DNA of 64,000 bases from JBGLNJ01 sp034434835. Lineage in GTDB: Bacteria > Chloroflexota > Anaerolineae > Fen-1058. Shown piece by piece: positions 25,601 through 33,858 of this stretch. The DNA lies in assembly GCA_034434835.1 (NCBI GenBank), contig DAOTXX010000129.1:27125-91124 (forward strand). The letters run 5' to 3'. Each line of letters begins with the position of its first letter. The first letter of the stretch is position 1. Position numbers and translations under genes: made by a program. Under the pieces are notes generated by a model. It was not told the DNA's origin. It worked only from the letters and a program-made list of their open reading frames with translations, and did no database searches.

Positions 25601-26346
25601 AAATCCGCAAACTCAACGAGGAGTTGGAACAGCGGGTGGTGGAACGCACGGCGCAACTGGAGGCCGCTGTCCGGGAACTGGAGGCGTTCTCGTATTCGGT
25701 ATCACATGACCTGCGTGCGCCCTTGCGGGCGATAGATGGCTTTGCGCGGATACTGCTGGAGGAGCATGTATCGCAATTGCCATCCGAAGTAGCGCGCTAC
25801 CTGCGGATCATGTTTGAGAATGCCCAGCAAATGGGGCGGCTGATTGACGGGCTGCTGGCGTTTTCGCGGTTGAGCCGTCAGCCGGTTAACCGGCAGCCGA
25901 TTGCGATGGTGGAGCTGGTGCGCCAGGCGCTCGAAAGCCTCAGCAGCGAACAGGCCGGGCGGCGCGTCGAAATCTTGATAGGCGACTTGCCGATCTGTCA
26001 GGGGGACCCGACGCTGTTGCGGCAGGTCTGGGTCAACCTGCTGTCGAATGCGCTCAAGTTCACGCGGGGACGCGAGGTGGCTCGGATCGAGATCGGCTGT
26101 GTCGAACAAGAGGGCGAGCTGGTGTACTTTGTCAAAGACAACGGAGTGGGTTTTAATATGGAGTATGCGGACAAGCTGTTTGGGGTGTTCCAGCGGTTAC
26201 ATCGGGCGGACGAATACGAAGGCACGGGGGTGGGGTTGGCGATTGTGCAGCGCATTATCCAACGTCACGGCGGGCGCATCTGGGCCGAAGGCCAAGTGGA
26301 CCACGGAGCCACGTTTTATTTTACCCTTCCGCGGAAAGGAGACTGA
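22642..26346 (+). CDS. LacI-type ligand-binding domain fused to PAS histidine kinase (kinase B1)
   Basis: 1234-aa fusion. Residues about 12-300 are a periplasmic-binding-protein fold of the LacI/GalR effector type (GVADAAWKHGANLICLRGG, GYRRIAFLRGP, AIVAANDWMALDAMRKL, IVGFNDNSEDR), ending in SCGC. No signal peptide or DNA-binding helix-turn-helix precedes it. A helical, GAF-like region follows (300-590), then PAS 591-735, PAS 746-870, PAS 873-1000, HisKA with His near 1021 (SVSHDLRAPLRAIDG) and HATPase 1118-1234. The phytochrome-type kinase core fits the Rcp1-like receiver encoded 2 bp downstream. Its input is probably a cytoplasmic sugar or nucleoside-like ligand plus PAS signals. Confidence 0.92.
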   Translation: MDKSPSARQRNRRLTIGYLALSISEDLSQARWFGVADAAWKHGANLICLRGGPLHDPIGLYRRTTPLYDLPSPEIVDGWVIGNVVADTPASLAKFRGFCEQQSGLPMVCIRELSSEIPYVPVDNYQGMREAVLHLVQAHGYRRIAFLRGPEAHPYAQERYRAYTGVLQEYGLPFDPNLVTPPRDWNEPAIQVLLSERKLRPSMDFEAIVAANDWMALDAMRKLQAQGVRIPGDVAIVGFNDNSEDRGIVPPLTSVALPFYEQGQRACEMLLTLLAGDRLPEQTVLPATLKVRQSCGCTSEAVTQAAVGSAAIAPEPPETALAARRTEILAEAAQALGPAESRAAERVGRLLDSFTAQVQGQASGEFMRALDDILRQVYWADGDVAAWHQVVSTLRRRVIPYLDSGLWLRAEDLWQQARVLIGEMAQHVEIQRAWQARRQAQLLREISQSLITTFEMGQLMDVLADRLPSLGIPGCYLCLYEDPSRPAEWSRLMLAYNEHGRIELEPEGRRFPSRRLIPEGILVPEQQYSLVVESLYFQEQQLGFVIFEAGPRDGKVYETLRDQISSALQGALLVQRVRERSAELARQQYVLDTFMENVPDRIYFKDLNSRFTRANKAHALRMGLSDPADEIGKSDFDFFPEEQARVKYELEQEIIRTGQPVSLEEESVSSNGRAGWFLTTKMPLRDEHGRIIGTFGISRDITELKQYQAALERAYTEVDRQVHERTAQLQQEIAERQQAEEALRESEARYRALIESQVDLISRYLPDTTLTFVNDAYCRFFGKTRQELIGHSFLFMIAPESRELVRQETADLAKNPRPLAGEYLNYGHDGKAYWIRWVVQCISDESGRVVELQAVGRDITERKRAEEALRESEARYRQLFELGSDAIFLIDNETGRILEANATASALYGYSREELLSKKHTDLSAEPDKTRQVTLAGVTQVPLRWHRKKDGTVFPVEITARHFTWHGREVHIAAIRDITERKRVEEEIRKLNEELEQRVVERTAQLEAAVRELEAFSYSVSHDLRAPLRAIDGFARILLEEHVSQLPSEVARYLRIMFENAQQMGRLIDGLLAFSRLSRQPVNRQPIAMVELVRQALESLSSEQAGRRVEILIGDLPICQGDPTLLRQVWVNLLSNALKFTRGREVARIEIGCVEQEGELVYFVKDNGVGFNMEYADKLFGVFQRLHRADEYEGTGVGLAIVQRIIQRHGGRIWAEGQVDHGATFYFTLPRKGD

Positions 26347-26348
26347 CC

Positions 26349-26789
26349 GTGAACCATCTGGATGCCGTGGACATTTTGCTGGTGGAGGATAACCCTCGGG
26401 ATACCGAGTTGACCCTGCGGGCGCTCAAGAGACGTAACCTGGCTAACCGGGTGTTTGTGGTGGCAGATGGAGCTGAGGCGCTGGATTTCATTTTCTGCCG
26501 GGGCCAGTACGCGCAGCGGGAGGTGGGACATTCGCCCAAGGTGATCCTGCTTGACTTGAAGCTGCCCAAGGTGAACGGCCTGGAGGTGCTGCAGGCGATC
26601 CGGGCGGACGAACGAACGCGGAGGATTCCGGTGGTGATGGTGACTTCTTCGAGCGAAGACCCAGACATCGAGGCAGCCTACGAGTTGGGGGCCAACAGCT
26701 ATGTGGTCAAGCCGGTCGAGTTTGATGCTTTTCAGGAAGCTATGAGCCACCTGGGCTTTTATTGGCTGCTGGTCAATCGGGTCACTTGA
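26349..26789 (+). CDS. Single-domain response regulator, Rcp1-like (RR1)
   Basis: 146-aa stand-alone receiver. It has the acidic pair VEDN near residue 13, the phospho-acceptor Asp in LLDLKLPKVNG (near residue 67), T/S in MVTSSSE and Lys in VVKPVEF. The insertion between beta-3 and alpha-3 and the AYELGANSYVVKP block are typical of the Rcp1/CheY-like partners of phytochrome-type kinases. A GTG start follows AAAGGAG. It lies 2 bp after kinase B1, so the two are a cognate pair. There is no output domain. Confidence 0.94.
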   Translation: MNHLDAVDILLVEDNPRDTELTLRALKRRNLANRVFVVADGAEALDFIFCRGQYAQREVGHSPKVILLDLKLPKVNGLEVLQAIRADERTRRIPVVMVTSSSEDPDIEAAYELGANSYVVKPVEFDAFQEAMSHLGFYWLLVNRVT

Positions 26790-26970
26790 GTCCTTCCGAC
26801 GCCAGAGAACTTGCGATCGAGGAAGGGACCTGTGGATGACCCCGTTCGCCCAAGATCTGCGCACGGGACCCAATCTATTGTTCCCCAGGTTGCCGGGGTG
26901 ACTGACCAGGGCATCAAGCATACTATCGAACACCCAAGATTCGCATGAAAAGCACAAGGGGAGCAATCCC

Positions 26971-28416
26971 ATGAAGAGACTCATGTTCTTGGTATTGATG
27001 GGTGGCCTGTTGTTGATGGCAACAGGCTGCGGGCCTGCGCCCACTGCGACTCTGGCGCCGTCAACCCGGGCGCCCACTGCCTCGCCGGTAAAGGCTCCCG
27101 CCAAAGGGTCTCAGCAACCCGTGACCCTACGCTTGTCGGACTGGCACCTCACCGAGCCGCACTGGGAAAAAGCCCTCAAAGAGATGATGGTCGTCTTTGA
27201 GAAAGAGAATTCTGACATCCAAGTTCTACTGGAGCCTGTTGCTTATGCTGAGAAGGAGACCAGATACACCAGCGAGATCCAAACTGGCGCCGGGCCGGAC
27301 CTGATCCATCTTCACGGCTTTTCGATCCGGGCATTTATCGAAAAGGGGTTCGTGTATGACATCACGCCGTTCGTTAAGCAAGAGGGCAAGACGGCATGGG
27401 GCGGCGAATTCCTTGACACCTGGTACCCGGAGACGGTTGAGTTGATGAAATACCAGGACAAATACTATGCTCTCCCCAGCGATTATATGTCCATGGTGCT
27501 GTTTTACAACAAGAGCCTGTTTAAGGAGGCCGGCTTGGATCCCAACAAGCCGCCCAAGACGTGGGACGAGTTCTTGACCTACGCCAAAGCCCTCACGCGC
27601 GACCGCAATGGCGACGGTAAACTGGATACGTGGGGATTCGGCACAGTCGGCTCGGTCGATCCCGGCTTTGAGCTTCGAGCTACGCCCATCCTCTTGAGCC
27701 ATGGGGCTACGTACCTGACGCCGGACAACAAGTGCTCGGCGCTCAACAGCCCAGAGGCCAAAGAGGCCTTCAAGTTTTACATCAGCCTGGTGACCGAGCA
27801 CAAAGTGGTTCCTCCTGGCGTGACGGCGCAGAACCCGGGCAATGTGCGACAGCAAATGGCGAGTGGGCAAATCGCCATGAAGATAGGCTCTGGCTGGACG
27901 GTTCCCATCTTCTCTGACCTCAACCCCAAGCTCAACGCCGCCGAGATACTCGCGGCAGCGCCTATCCCCGTCAAAGCAGGGCGCAATGTCCAAAAACCTA
28001 CCACGGCCTGGATAAGCGCATGGATGATCAACAGGAATACCAAGCACCCCCAAGGAGCCTGGAAGCTACTAAAGTTCGTGACCAGCAAGGCCGCCGACGA
28101 AAAGTGGTTTGCGGATGCCCGCGTGCTTTCGGCCCGGCGCGACATCTCCGGTGGCCTGGAGGACAAGGGCGTCCAGCCTTTCGGGCCGCTACTCCAGGAC
28201 CCGTTCTCCAGGGTCATTGCCAGCGAGCTGCCTCGCTCACAGTTTGTGCCTCAGATCAAGGAATGGCCCGAGATCATCGAGATCTTTAACCGGGCAGCGC
28301 AGAGCGGCTTTAGTGGCGCCAAGACGGCAGATCAGGCGTTGAAGGGCGCGCACGACGAAATCAACAAAATCCTGAGCGTGTATCGAACTTCCGGTGAAAC
28401 CTGCCCGGCCTACTAG
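26971..28416 (+). CDS. ABC-type sugar-binding lipoprotein without transporter genes
   Basis: 481-aa family 1 extracellular solute-binding protein. The signal peptide ends LLMATGC (lipobox Cys near residue 20), then a Pro/Thr tether. The binding fold includes GPDLIHLHGFSIRAFIEKGFVYDITPFV and the family signature ALPSDYMSMVLFYNKSLFKEAGLDPNKPPKTWDEF near residue 170. A C-terminal aromatic-rich helix region follows. Sugar permeases and an ATPase are absent; the gene sits between a receiver and a membrane-bound kinase. It may present a ligand to kinase B2 or share permeases encoded elsewhere. AAGGGGAG precedes the ATG. A 15-bp near-identical direct repeat (26778-26792 and 28462-28476) brackets it. 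Confidence 0.92.
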   Translation: MKRLMFLVLMGGLLLMATGCGPAPTATLAPSTRAPTASPVKAPAKGSQQPVTLRLSDWHLTEPHWEKALKEMMVVFEKENSDIQVLLEPVAYAEKETRYTSEIQTGAGPDLIHLHGFSIRAFIEKGFVYDITPFVKQEGKTAWGGEFLDTWYPETVELMKYQDKYYALPSDYMSMVLFYNKSLFKEAGLDPNKPPKTWDEFLTYAKALTRDRNGDGKLDTWGFGTVGSVDPGFELRATPILLSHGATYLTPDNKCSALNSPEAKEAFKFYISLVTEHKVVPPGVTAQNPGNVRQQMASGQIAMKIGSGWTVPIFSDLNPKLNAAEILAAAPIPVKAGRNVQKPTTAWISAWMINRNTKHPQGAWKLLKFVTSKAADEKWFADARVLSARRDISGGLEDKGVQPFGPLLQDPFSRVIASELPRSQFVPQIKEWPEIIEIFNRAAQSGFSGAKTADQALKGAHDEINKILSVYRTSGETCPAY

Positions 28417-28505
28417 TTGGCGCGGGTGCTCGGCCGATTGGCGGACGTCGTCGTAGCAAACCGGGTCACTCGAGTCTGAAGTTAAAAACACATTGGGGAT
28501 GAAAC

Positions 28506-31241
28506 ATGGGCTTGCTCGATAACAAAGTGTCTTTGTTTCGCTCGATGCGTGGTCGGCTGCTTGCTTTCTTTTTGCCGCTATCGCTCATCCCGTTGATCGT
28601 GGTCAGTGTCCTGGCCTATTTCCAAGCGCGGGATGCACTACAACAGGCGGCGCGTGACAAGCTCGAAGCAGTGAGCGCGATCAAAAAGTATCAAATCGAA
28701 CGCTATTTGGCCGAGAGGCGATCTGCTGCGAACGCGACTGCGGACCTAGTGAGCATGCTGCGCCAGCAGGCCTTTGCCCGGCTGGAGACTCTTCGGGACG
28801 CCAAGCGCAGCGCCCTCGTCCGTCTCTTTGACGAGTGGAAGACCAATGTCCTGGACATATCCACGAACCCGGAATTGGTGGTGGGAGCCGCACAGCTCTC
28901 GGCGGGATTCCAAGCGCTAGGTGCGGATCAGGTGCGCGCGCTTTACCTGGTCAAACCAAACCTTGACGACGCCGGAGACCCAAGCGCCTATAGCCAGGCA
29001 CATGCGCGCCTGCATAGACTCCTGACACGCTATATCGAGATTCATGGGTATCAAGATGCTCTTTTGATTGACCCGATGGGGACCGTCGTGTACACAGTCA
29101 AAAAAGGGTCGAGCTTTGGTGTCAGTCTGGCTTCTGATAGATATCGCAGCCTGGACGCACTCTATCAGCAGCTCAGGTTAGCATGGCCGGGTCAGACCGC
29201 TCTCGCCGATGCTGCCTTGCTCGACGATCAGGTCGTCATGTTCATAGGCGCGCCCATCTATAGCGACACAACCCGCATTGGTACTCTGGTCTATCAACTG
29301 CCGTTCGATCAGATTGACGCGATCATGCAAACGCCGAACGATATGGAATTAGCCAGCGAAACCTATTTGGTGGGGTCGGACAAACGCATGCGTTCTCAAG
29401 CCTCTCTGGATCCAGACAACCGCTCGGTCGTCGCCTCTTTGAAAGGTTCGGTAGACAAAAATGGTGTGGATACTGTGGGAAGCCGCGCGGCGTTGGCCGG
29501 TTTGTCCGGCGTGGATATCCTCTTGAACTATCGTGGTATTCATTCGGTGTGCGCTTATGCGCCACTGAATGTGCCGGGGTTGAGCTGGGCTATCATCGCC
29601 GAAGAAAACGTGGCCGAAGCCATTGTGCCCCAACTGGAAGGCACGGGCATGTACATCTTGACTCAATACGCGCAGAGATATGGCTATCAAGATGTGCTCC
29701 TGATGGCTCAAGATGGATACGTGTTCAGCACCGTCATGCGCGGGCCGGATTATCGAACGAACATGCTGACCGGACCGTATCACGACACCCATCTGGGCCG
29801 GCTGGTCCACGAGGTCTTGAGCACAGGTGAGCTTGGCTTTGCCGACTTGGCGCCCTACTCGCCTGCTGGCAACAAACCGGTCGCTTTTGTGGCTGCGCCC
29901 GTGATGTACCAGGACAGGCCTCAATTGATTGTGGCTCTACAACTGCCGCCGGGTTGGACGGATGCGGTGATGCAAGAGCGCACAGGGATGGGCGAGACAG
30001 GCGAGACCCTCTTGGTGGGACCCGACATGCGGATGCGTTCCAACTCATACCTGGACTCTGCCGAACATTCGGTGGAGGCTTCCTTTGTCGGTACTGTGGA
30101 GAGAAACGGCATGGATAACTATGCCGTGCGTGAGGCGCTGGCGGGCAGGACAGGAAAAGGAGTACAGTTCGACACGGATTACCTTGGACACCCCGTCATC
30201 GTTGCCTATGCGCCAGTCAAATTCGGCGATCTGAACTGGGCGTTGATCGCCAAGCAGGATGTAGCCGAGGCATTCGCGTTGGCGAATGGCTTGATGCCAG
30301 TGTTGCTGCTGATTATGGGCATCGCGGCAGCGTTTGTGACGCTTGTGACCCTGTGGATTGCCAGCCGGCTGTCTGCCCCCGTGCTCAAGTTGGCCGCTGT
30401 TGCCCAGACCGTTGCAGCGGGCAACCTGGAAGTTGAAGCGCAGATCGAGGCCACCCACTATGATGAGTTGGGCACTCTAGCCGAGGCTTTCAAGAGTATG
30501 ACGGTGCAACTGCGGGAGCTTATCAGCGGCCTTGAACAGCGTGTGCGCGAGCGCACTGCAGAGCTTGAGGCTGCCAACAAGGATCTGGAGGCCTTTGCCT
30601 ACTCTGTCTCACACGACCTCCGCTCTCCTCTCCGTGCTATTGATGGCTACACCCGTATCCTCATCGAAGACTATCAAGCCTCCCTTGACGACAATGGCAA
30701 ACGTGTTTGCGGCATCGTGCGTCACGAAACCCAGCGGATGGGTGAGTTGATCGATGATCTGCTGACTTTTTCCCGCATTGGCCGTGTTGACCTGAAAGCC
30801 ACGACGATTGACGTGCAAGCGATGGTCACCGCGGTGTTCCACGAATTAACGACGCCCCACGACCGAAAGCGGATTGATTTTCATGTGGGGTCCTTGCCTC
30901 CGGTGGTGGGCGACCCGACGCTGATCCGCCAGGTGTGGGTGAACCTGCTCTCCAACGCCGTCAAGTTCTCCTCCAAACGCGATCTAGCAGTCATCGAGGT
31001 GAGCAGCCGACGGTGTGATGGGAAAACCATCTATTATGTGCGCGACAACGGCGCCGGATTTGATATGCAGTACGTGCAAAAGCTCTTTGGCATCTTTCAG
31101 CGGCTGCACAGCGAGCGAGAATTCGAGGGCACCGGCGTGGGTCTGGCGATTGTGCAGCGTATCATCCAACGTCATGGCGGGCGGGTGTGGGCTGAGGCCG
31201 AGCCGGGCAAGGGTGCTACATTCTATTTCACACTTCTGTAA
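28506..31241 (+). CDS. Transmembrane sensor histidine kinase with duplicated extracellular sensor (kinase B2)
   Basis: 911-aa kinase. A first membrane helix (about residues 18-42) leads to an extracytoplasmic region of about 550 residues, then a second helix (596-618), HAMP (619-672), a coiled coil, HisKA with His near 701 (SVSHDLRSPLRAIDG) and HATPase (800-911, GTGVGLAIVQRI). The outer region appears internally duplicated. GYQDALLIDPMGTVVYTV recurs as GYQDVLLMAQDGYVFSTV, and ETYLVGSDKRMRS recurs as ETLLVGPDMRMRS, consistent with tandem Cache-like domains. Its kinase core is paralogous to kinase B1, and it is followed 15 bp later by its own Rcp1-like receiver. Confidence 0.92.
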   Translation: MGLLDNKVSLFRSMRGRLLAFFLPLSLIPLIVVSVLAYFQARDALQQAARDKLEAVSAIKKYQIERYLAERRSAANATADLVSMLRQQAFARLETLRDAKRSALVRLFDEWKTNVLDISTNPELVVGAAQLSAGFQALGADQVRALYLVKPNLDDAGDPSAYSQAHARLHRLLTRYIEIHGYQDALLIDPMGTVVYTVKKGSSFGVSLASDRYRSLDALYQQLRLAWPGQTALADAALLDDQVVMFIGAPIYSDTTRIGTLVYQLPFDQIDAIMQTPNDMELASETYLVGSDKRMRSQASLDPDNRSVVASLKGSVDKNGVDTVGSRAALAGLSGVDILLNYRGIHSVCAYAPLNVPGLSWAIIAEENVAEAIVPQLEGTGMYILTQYAQRYGYQDVLLMAQDGYVFSTVMRGPDYRTNMLTGPYHDTHLGRLVHEVLSTGELGFADLAPYSPAGNKPVAFVAAPVMYQDRPQLIVALQLPPGWTDAVMQERTGMGETGETLLVGPDMRMRSNSYLDSAEHSVEASFVGTVERNGMDNYAVREALAGRTGKGVQFDTDYLGHPVIVAYAPVKFGDLNWALIAKQDVAEAFALANGLMPVLLLIMGIAAAFVTLVTLWIASRLSAPVLKLAAVAQTVAAGNLEVEAQIEATHYDELGTLAEAFKSMTVQLRELISGLEQRVRERTAELEAANKDLEAFAYSVSHDLRSPLRAIDGYTRILIEDYQASLDDNGKRVCGIVRHETQRMGELIDDLLTFSRIGRVDLKATTIDVQAMVTAVFHELTTPHDRKRIDFHVGSLPPVVGDPTLIRQVWVNLLSNAVKFSSKRDLAVIEVSSRRCDGKTIYYVRDNGAGFDMQYVQKLFGIFQRLHSEREFEGTGVGLAIVQRIIQRHGGRVWAEAEPGKGATFYFTLL

Positions 31242-31256
31242 TTCAAGGAGAATCCT

Positions 31257-31712
31257 ATGACTTCCAACCCCGTCGAAATCCTGCTCGTGGAAGACAACTC
31301 TCATGATGTGGAGTTGACTCTCTATGCCTTCAAAAAGCATAACCTTGCTAACCGCATCGAGGTCGTGCGCGACGGGGCCGAAGCACTGGACTATTTATTC
31401 TGCACAGGCCCGTACTCGCACCGCCGCCTGGAGGACATTCCCAAGGTGGTGCTGCTTGACCTCAAATTGCCCAAAGTGGATGGATTGGAGGTGCTCCAGC
31501 GCATCAAGTCCGACCCGCGCACCCGGACGATCCCGGTCGTTGTGCTCACGTCATCACGCGAAGAGCGCGACATTGTTGAGAGTTACCGGTTGGGCGTCAA
31601 CAGCTACATTGTCAAGCCGGTGAATTTTGAGCAGTTCACCGAGGCGGTGCGCCAACTGGGTCTGTATTGGTTGCTGCTTAATCAAGCTCCGACGGCGGAG
31701 AGAGCTACATAG
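31257..31712 (+). CDS. Single-domain response regulator, Rcp1-like (RR2)
   Basis: 151-aa stand-alone receiver, a paralogue of RR1: VEDN near residue 11, Asp in LLDLKLPKVDG (near residue 66), VLTSSREE and YIVKPVNF. AAGGAG precedes the ATG. It is the presumed phosphate acceptor of kinase B2 immediately upstream. No output domain is present, so it must act through protein contacts or relay phosphate onward. Confidence 0.94.
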   Translation: MTSNPVEILLVEDNSHDVELTLYAFKKHNLANRIEVVRDGAEALDYLFCTGPYSHRRLEDIPKVVLLDLKLPKVDGLEVLQRIKSDPRTRTIPVVVLTSSREERDIVESYRLGVNSYIVKPVNFEQFTEAVRQLGLYWLLLNQAPTAERAT

Positions 31713-31764
31713 ACAAGATGACGGGACAAGTATCTCCTGCCCCTTGTCTCAAGGGGAGAAAGCT

Positions 31765-33837
31765 ATGCCGGAATCTCTGCGTGTGTTGATTCTCGAAGAC
31801 CGTCCTGCCGATGCCGAGCTGGTGTTACACGAACTGCGCCGGGCAGGATACGCACCGGACTGGCAGCGGGTGGAGACCGAGGCGGACTATGTCGCTCACC
31901 TGTCGCCAACGTTGGACGTGATCCTGGCAGATTATCACCTGCCGCAGTTCAACGCGCTGCGTGCTTTGCATCTCCTACGTGAGCGGGGCTTGGATATTCC
32001 CTTTATCGTGGTCACCGGCGCCATCGGCGAAGAAGCTGCCGTGGAGTGCATCAAGCAGGGCGCGGCCGATTATCTGCTCAAGGACCGACTGGCGCGCCTG
32101 GGGCCGGCGATCGCGCATGTGCTGGAGCAAAAACGCCTGCGGGATGAAAAGCGGCGAGCCGAAGAGGCGCTTCAAGAGTCGGAAAGGAAATATCGTCAAC
32201 TGGTGGACAACTCGTTGGTGGGTTTCTACATTACCCAGAACCACATTCTCAAGTTTTGCAACCAGCAGTTTGCCCGGATCTTTGGTTATCCGAGTTGCCA
32301 GGACATGTTGGGGAAGCATGTCAGGGAGTTGGTGGCGCCCGAAAGCTGGGAACTGGTGGACAGCGAGGTCAAGGCCAGAGAGTCCGGTCAAAAGGCCGTT
32401 TCCCAGTATACCTTCAAGGGTGTCAGGCGAGATGGAACGATCTTTGATGTCGAGGTGTTGGGGGGCCGCATCCTGTACGAAGGGAAACCTGCTGTCCAGG
32501 GGACATTGATGGATGTGACCGAGCGCAAGCGAGCAGAGGAAGCGATCAAGCGACTGAACCAGGATTTGGAGCGCCGGGCCAGAGGATTGGCTGCGCTACA
32601 CACCGCAGGCCAGATCATGGCCTCGACGCTCGATCGGGATACGCTGCTCCAGCGGATCATGGAACAGGTGACCCGTTTGCTAGAGGTGGAAGGGGCATCG
32701 GTGCTGATGCACGTCCCTTCTGCCGGGGGGCGAGGCGACGAATTGGTCTTTGCCGCCGTGACCGGCCCGAATTCCCATCAATTGGTGGGGCGGCGACTGG
32801 CTGGAACCGGGATTGCCAGTTGGGTCGCGCAAGAAAAGCAAGCCGTGCTGATTAACGATGCCCAAAGTGACCCCCGCCTGGATCACAGCGTGGACGCCGA
32901 TACGGGCATGACCACGCGCTCGCTGTTGGCGGTGCCGCTTGTGTCCAAAGGCATCGTGCTGGGCGTGATCGAAGCGGTGAATAAGCTGTCCGAGGACGGG
33001 CCGGGTGCATTTGACCAGCATGACTTGGAAGTGCTGGAAGCCTTGACCAGTTCAGCAGCGATTGCCATCGAAAACGCGCAGTTATATGCTTCTGAACTGC
33101 AGCGCGCCACTGCTCTAGCCCGCGCGCTCGAGCGGCAGCGCGAGCTGGAACGCCTCCAGCGCGAGTTCATCCAAAATGTTTCGCACGAGCTGCGCACGCC
33201 GCTGGCGCTCATCCGCGGCCACGCCGAAGTATTGGCCAGCGGCTGGCTGGGCCGCCTGTCGCCGGAACAGCACGAGTCCGTCGGCGTCATCGTGCGCCGG
33301 GTCCAGATGCTCGGCAAGCTGGTCGAAGACATTATGGGCATTCTGGAGGTTGAGCGACAGGAGTTGAGGTGCGAGCCAGTTGACCTGGCGCAATTGGTTC
33401 GTACATCATTGGCTGACTTTGAGCCGGCGGCAGCCCAAGTGGGCCTCAGGCTGGTGGCCGAACTGGAGCCGGATGTCCCCGGCATCTCGGGCGATCTGAT
33501 CGCGTTGCGTCGTGTGCTGGATAACCTGGTGGGCAATGCGCTCAAGTTCACTCCAGCGGGTGGTTGTGTGACGGTTCGCCTGTCTCGGAGCATGGGTATG
33601 GTGAAGTTGCAAGTGGCCGATACCGGCATCGGCGTCCCCAGCGATCAGTTGGACCGCATCTTTGAGCGGTTCTATCAGGTGGATGGCAGTATGACGCGCA
33701 AATACGGCGGCGTCGGGCTGGGGTTGGCGCTGGTCAAGAGCATCATCGAGGCGCACGGCGGTCAAGTCACCGCTGCCAGTCAAGTTGGCGTGGGGACAAC
33801 GTTCACCGTCTTGTTGCCGACGACCTCGCGCGAGTAG
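31765..33837 (+). CDS. Receiver-PAS-GAF histidine kinase (kinase A2)
   Basis: 690-aa kinase starting with a receiver domain (residues 1-125; Asp near 55 in VILADYHLPQ, Lys in YLLKDRLA). PAS (135-255), GAF (285-445), HisKA with His near 473 (NVSHELRTPLALIRGHAEVL) and HATPase (575-690) follow. The GAF-HisKA-HATPase half is strongly similar to kinase A1, so the two arose by duplication. The start is ATG 31765 after AAGGGGAG; an upstream extension of the frame runs through RR2 and is rejected. An N-terminal receiver on a kinase suggests relay from kinase B2/RR2 in the same operon. Confidence 0.92.
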   Translation: MPESLRVLILEDRPADAELVLHELRRAGYAPDWQRVETEADYVAHLSPTLDVILADYHLPQFNALRALHLLRERGLDIPFIVVTGAIGEEAAVECIKQGAADYLLKDRLARLGPAIAHVLEQKRLRDEKRRAEEALQESERKYRQLVDNSLVGFYITQNHILKFCNQQFARIFGYPSCQDMLGKHVRELVAPESWELVDSEVKARESGQKAVSQYTFKGVRRDGTIFDVEVLGGRILYEGKPAVQGTLMDVTERKRAEEAIKRLNQDLERRARGLAALHTAGQIMASTLDRDTLLQRIMEQVTRLLEVEGASVLMHVPSAGGRGDELVFAAVTGPNSHQLVGRRLAGTGIASWVAQEKQAVLINDAQSDPRLDHSVDADTGMTTRSLLAVPLVSKGIVLGVIEAVNKLSEDGPGAFDQHDLEVLEALTSSAAIAIENAQLYASELQRATALARALERQRELERLQREFIQNVSHELRTPLALIRGHAEVLASGWLGRLSPEQHESVGVIVRRVQMLGKLVEDIMGILEVERQELRCEPVDLAQLVRTSLADFEPAAAQVGLRLVAELEPDVPGISGDLIALRRVLDNLVGNALKFTPAGGCVTVRLSRSMGMVKLQVADTGIGVPSDQLDRIFERFYQVDGSMTRKYGGVGLGLALVKSIIEAHGGQVTAASQVGVGTTFTVLLPTTSRE

Positions 33838-33858
33838 GCAAGCCCTGATCGGGGTGCC

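Noticed and set aside
31627..31764. Upstream extension of the receiver-PAS-GAF kinase
   Set aside because: It lies in the preceding receiver gene in another frame; ATG 31765 has a clear RBS and starts exactly at the receiver fold.
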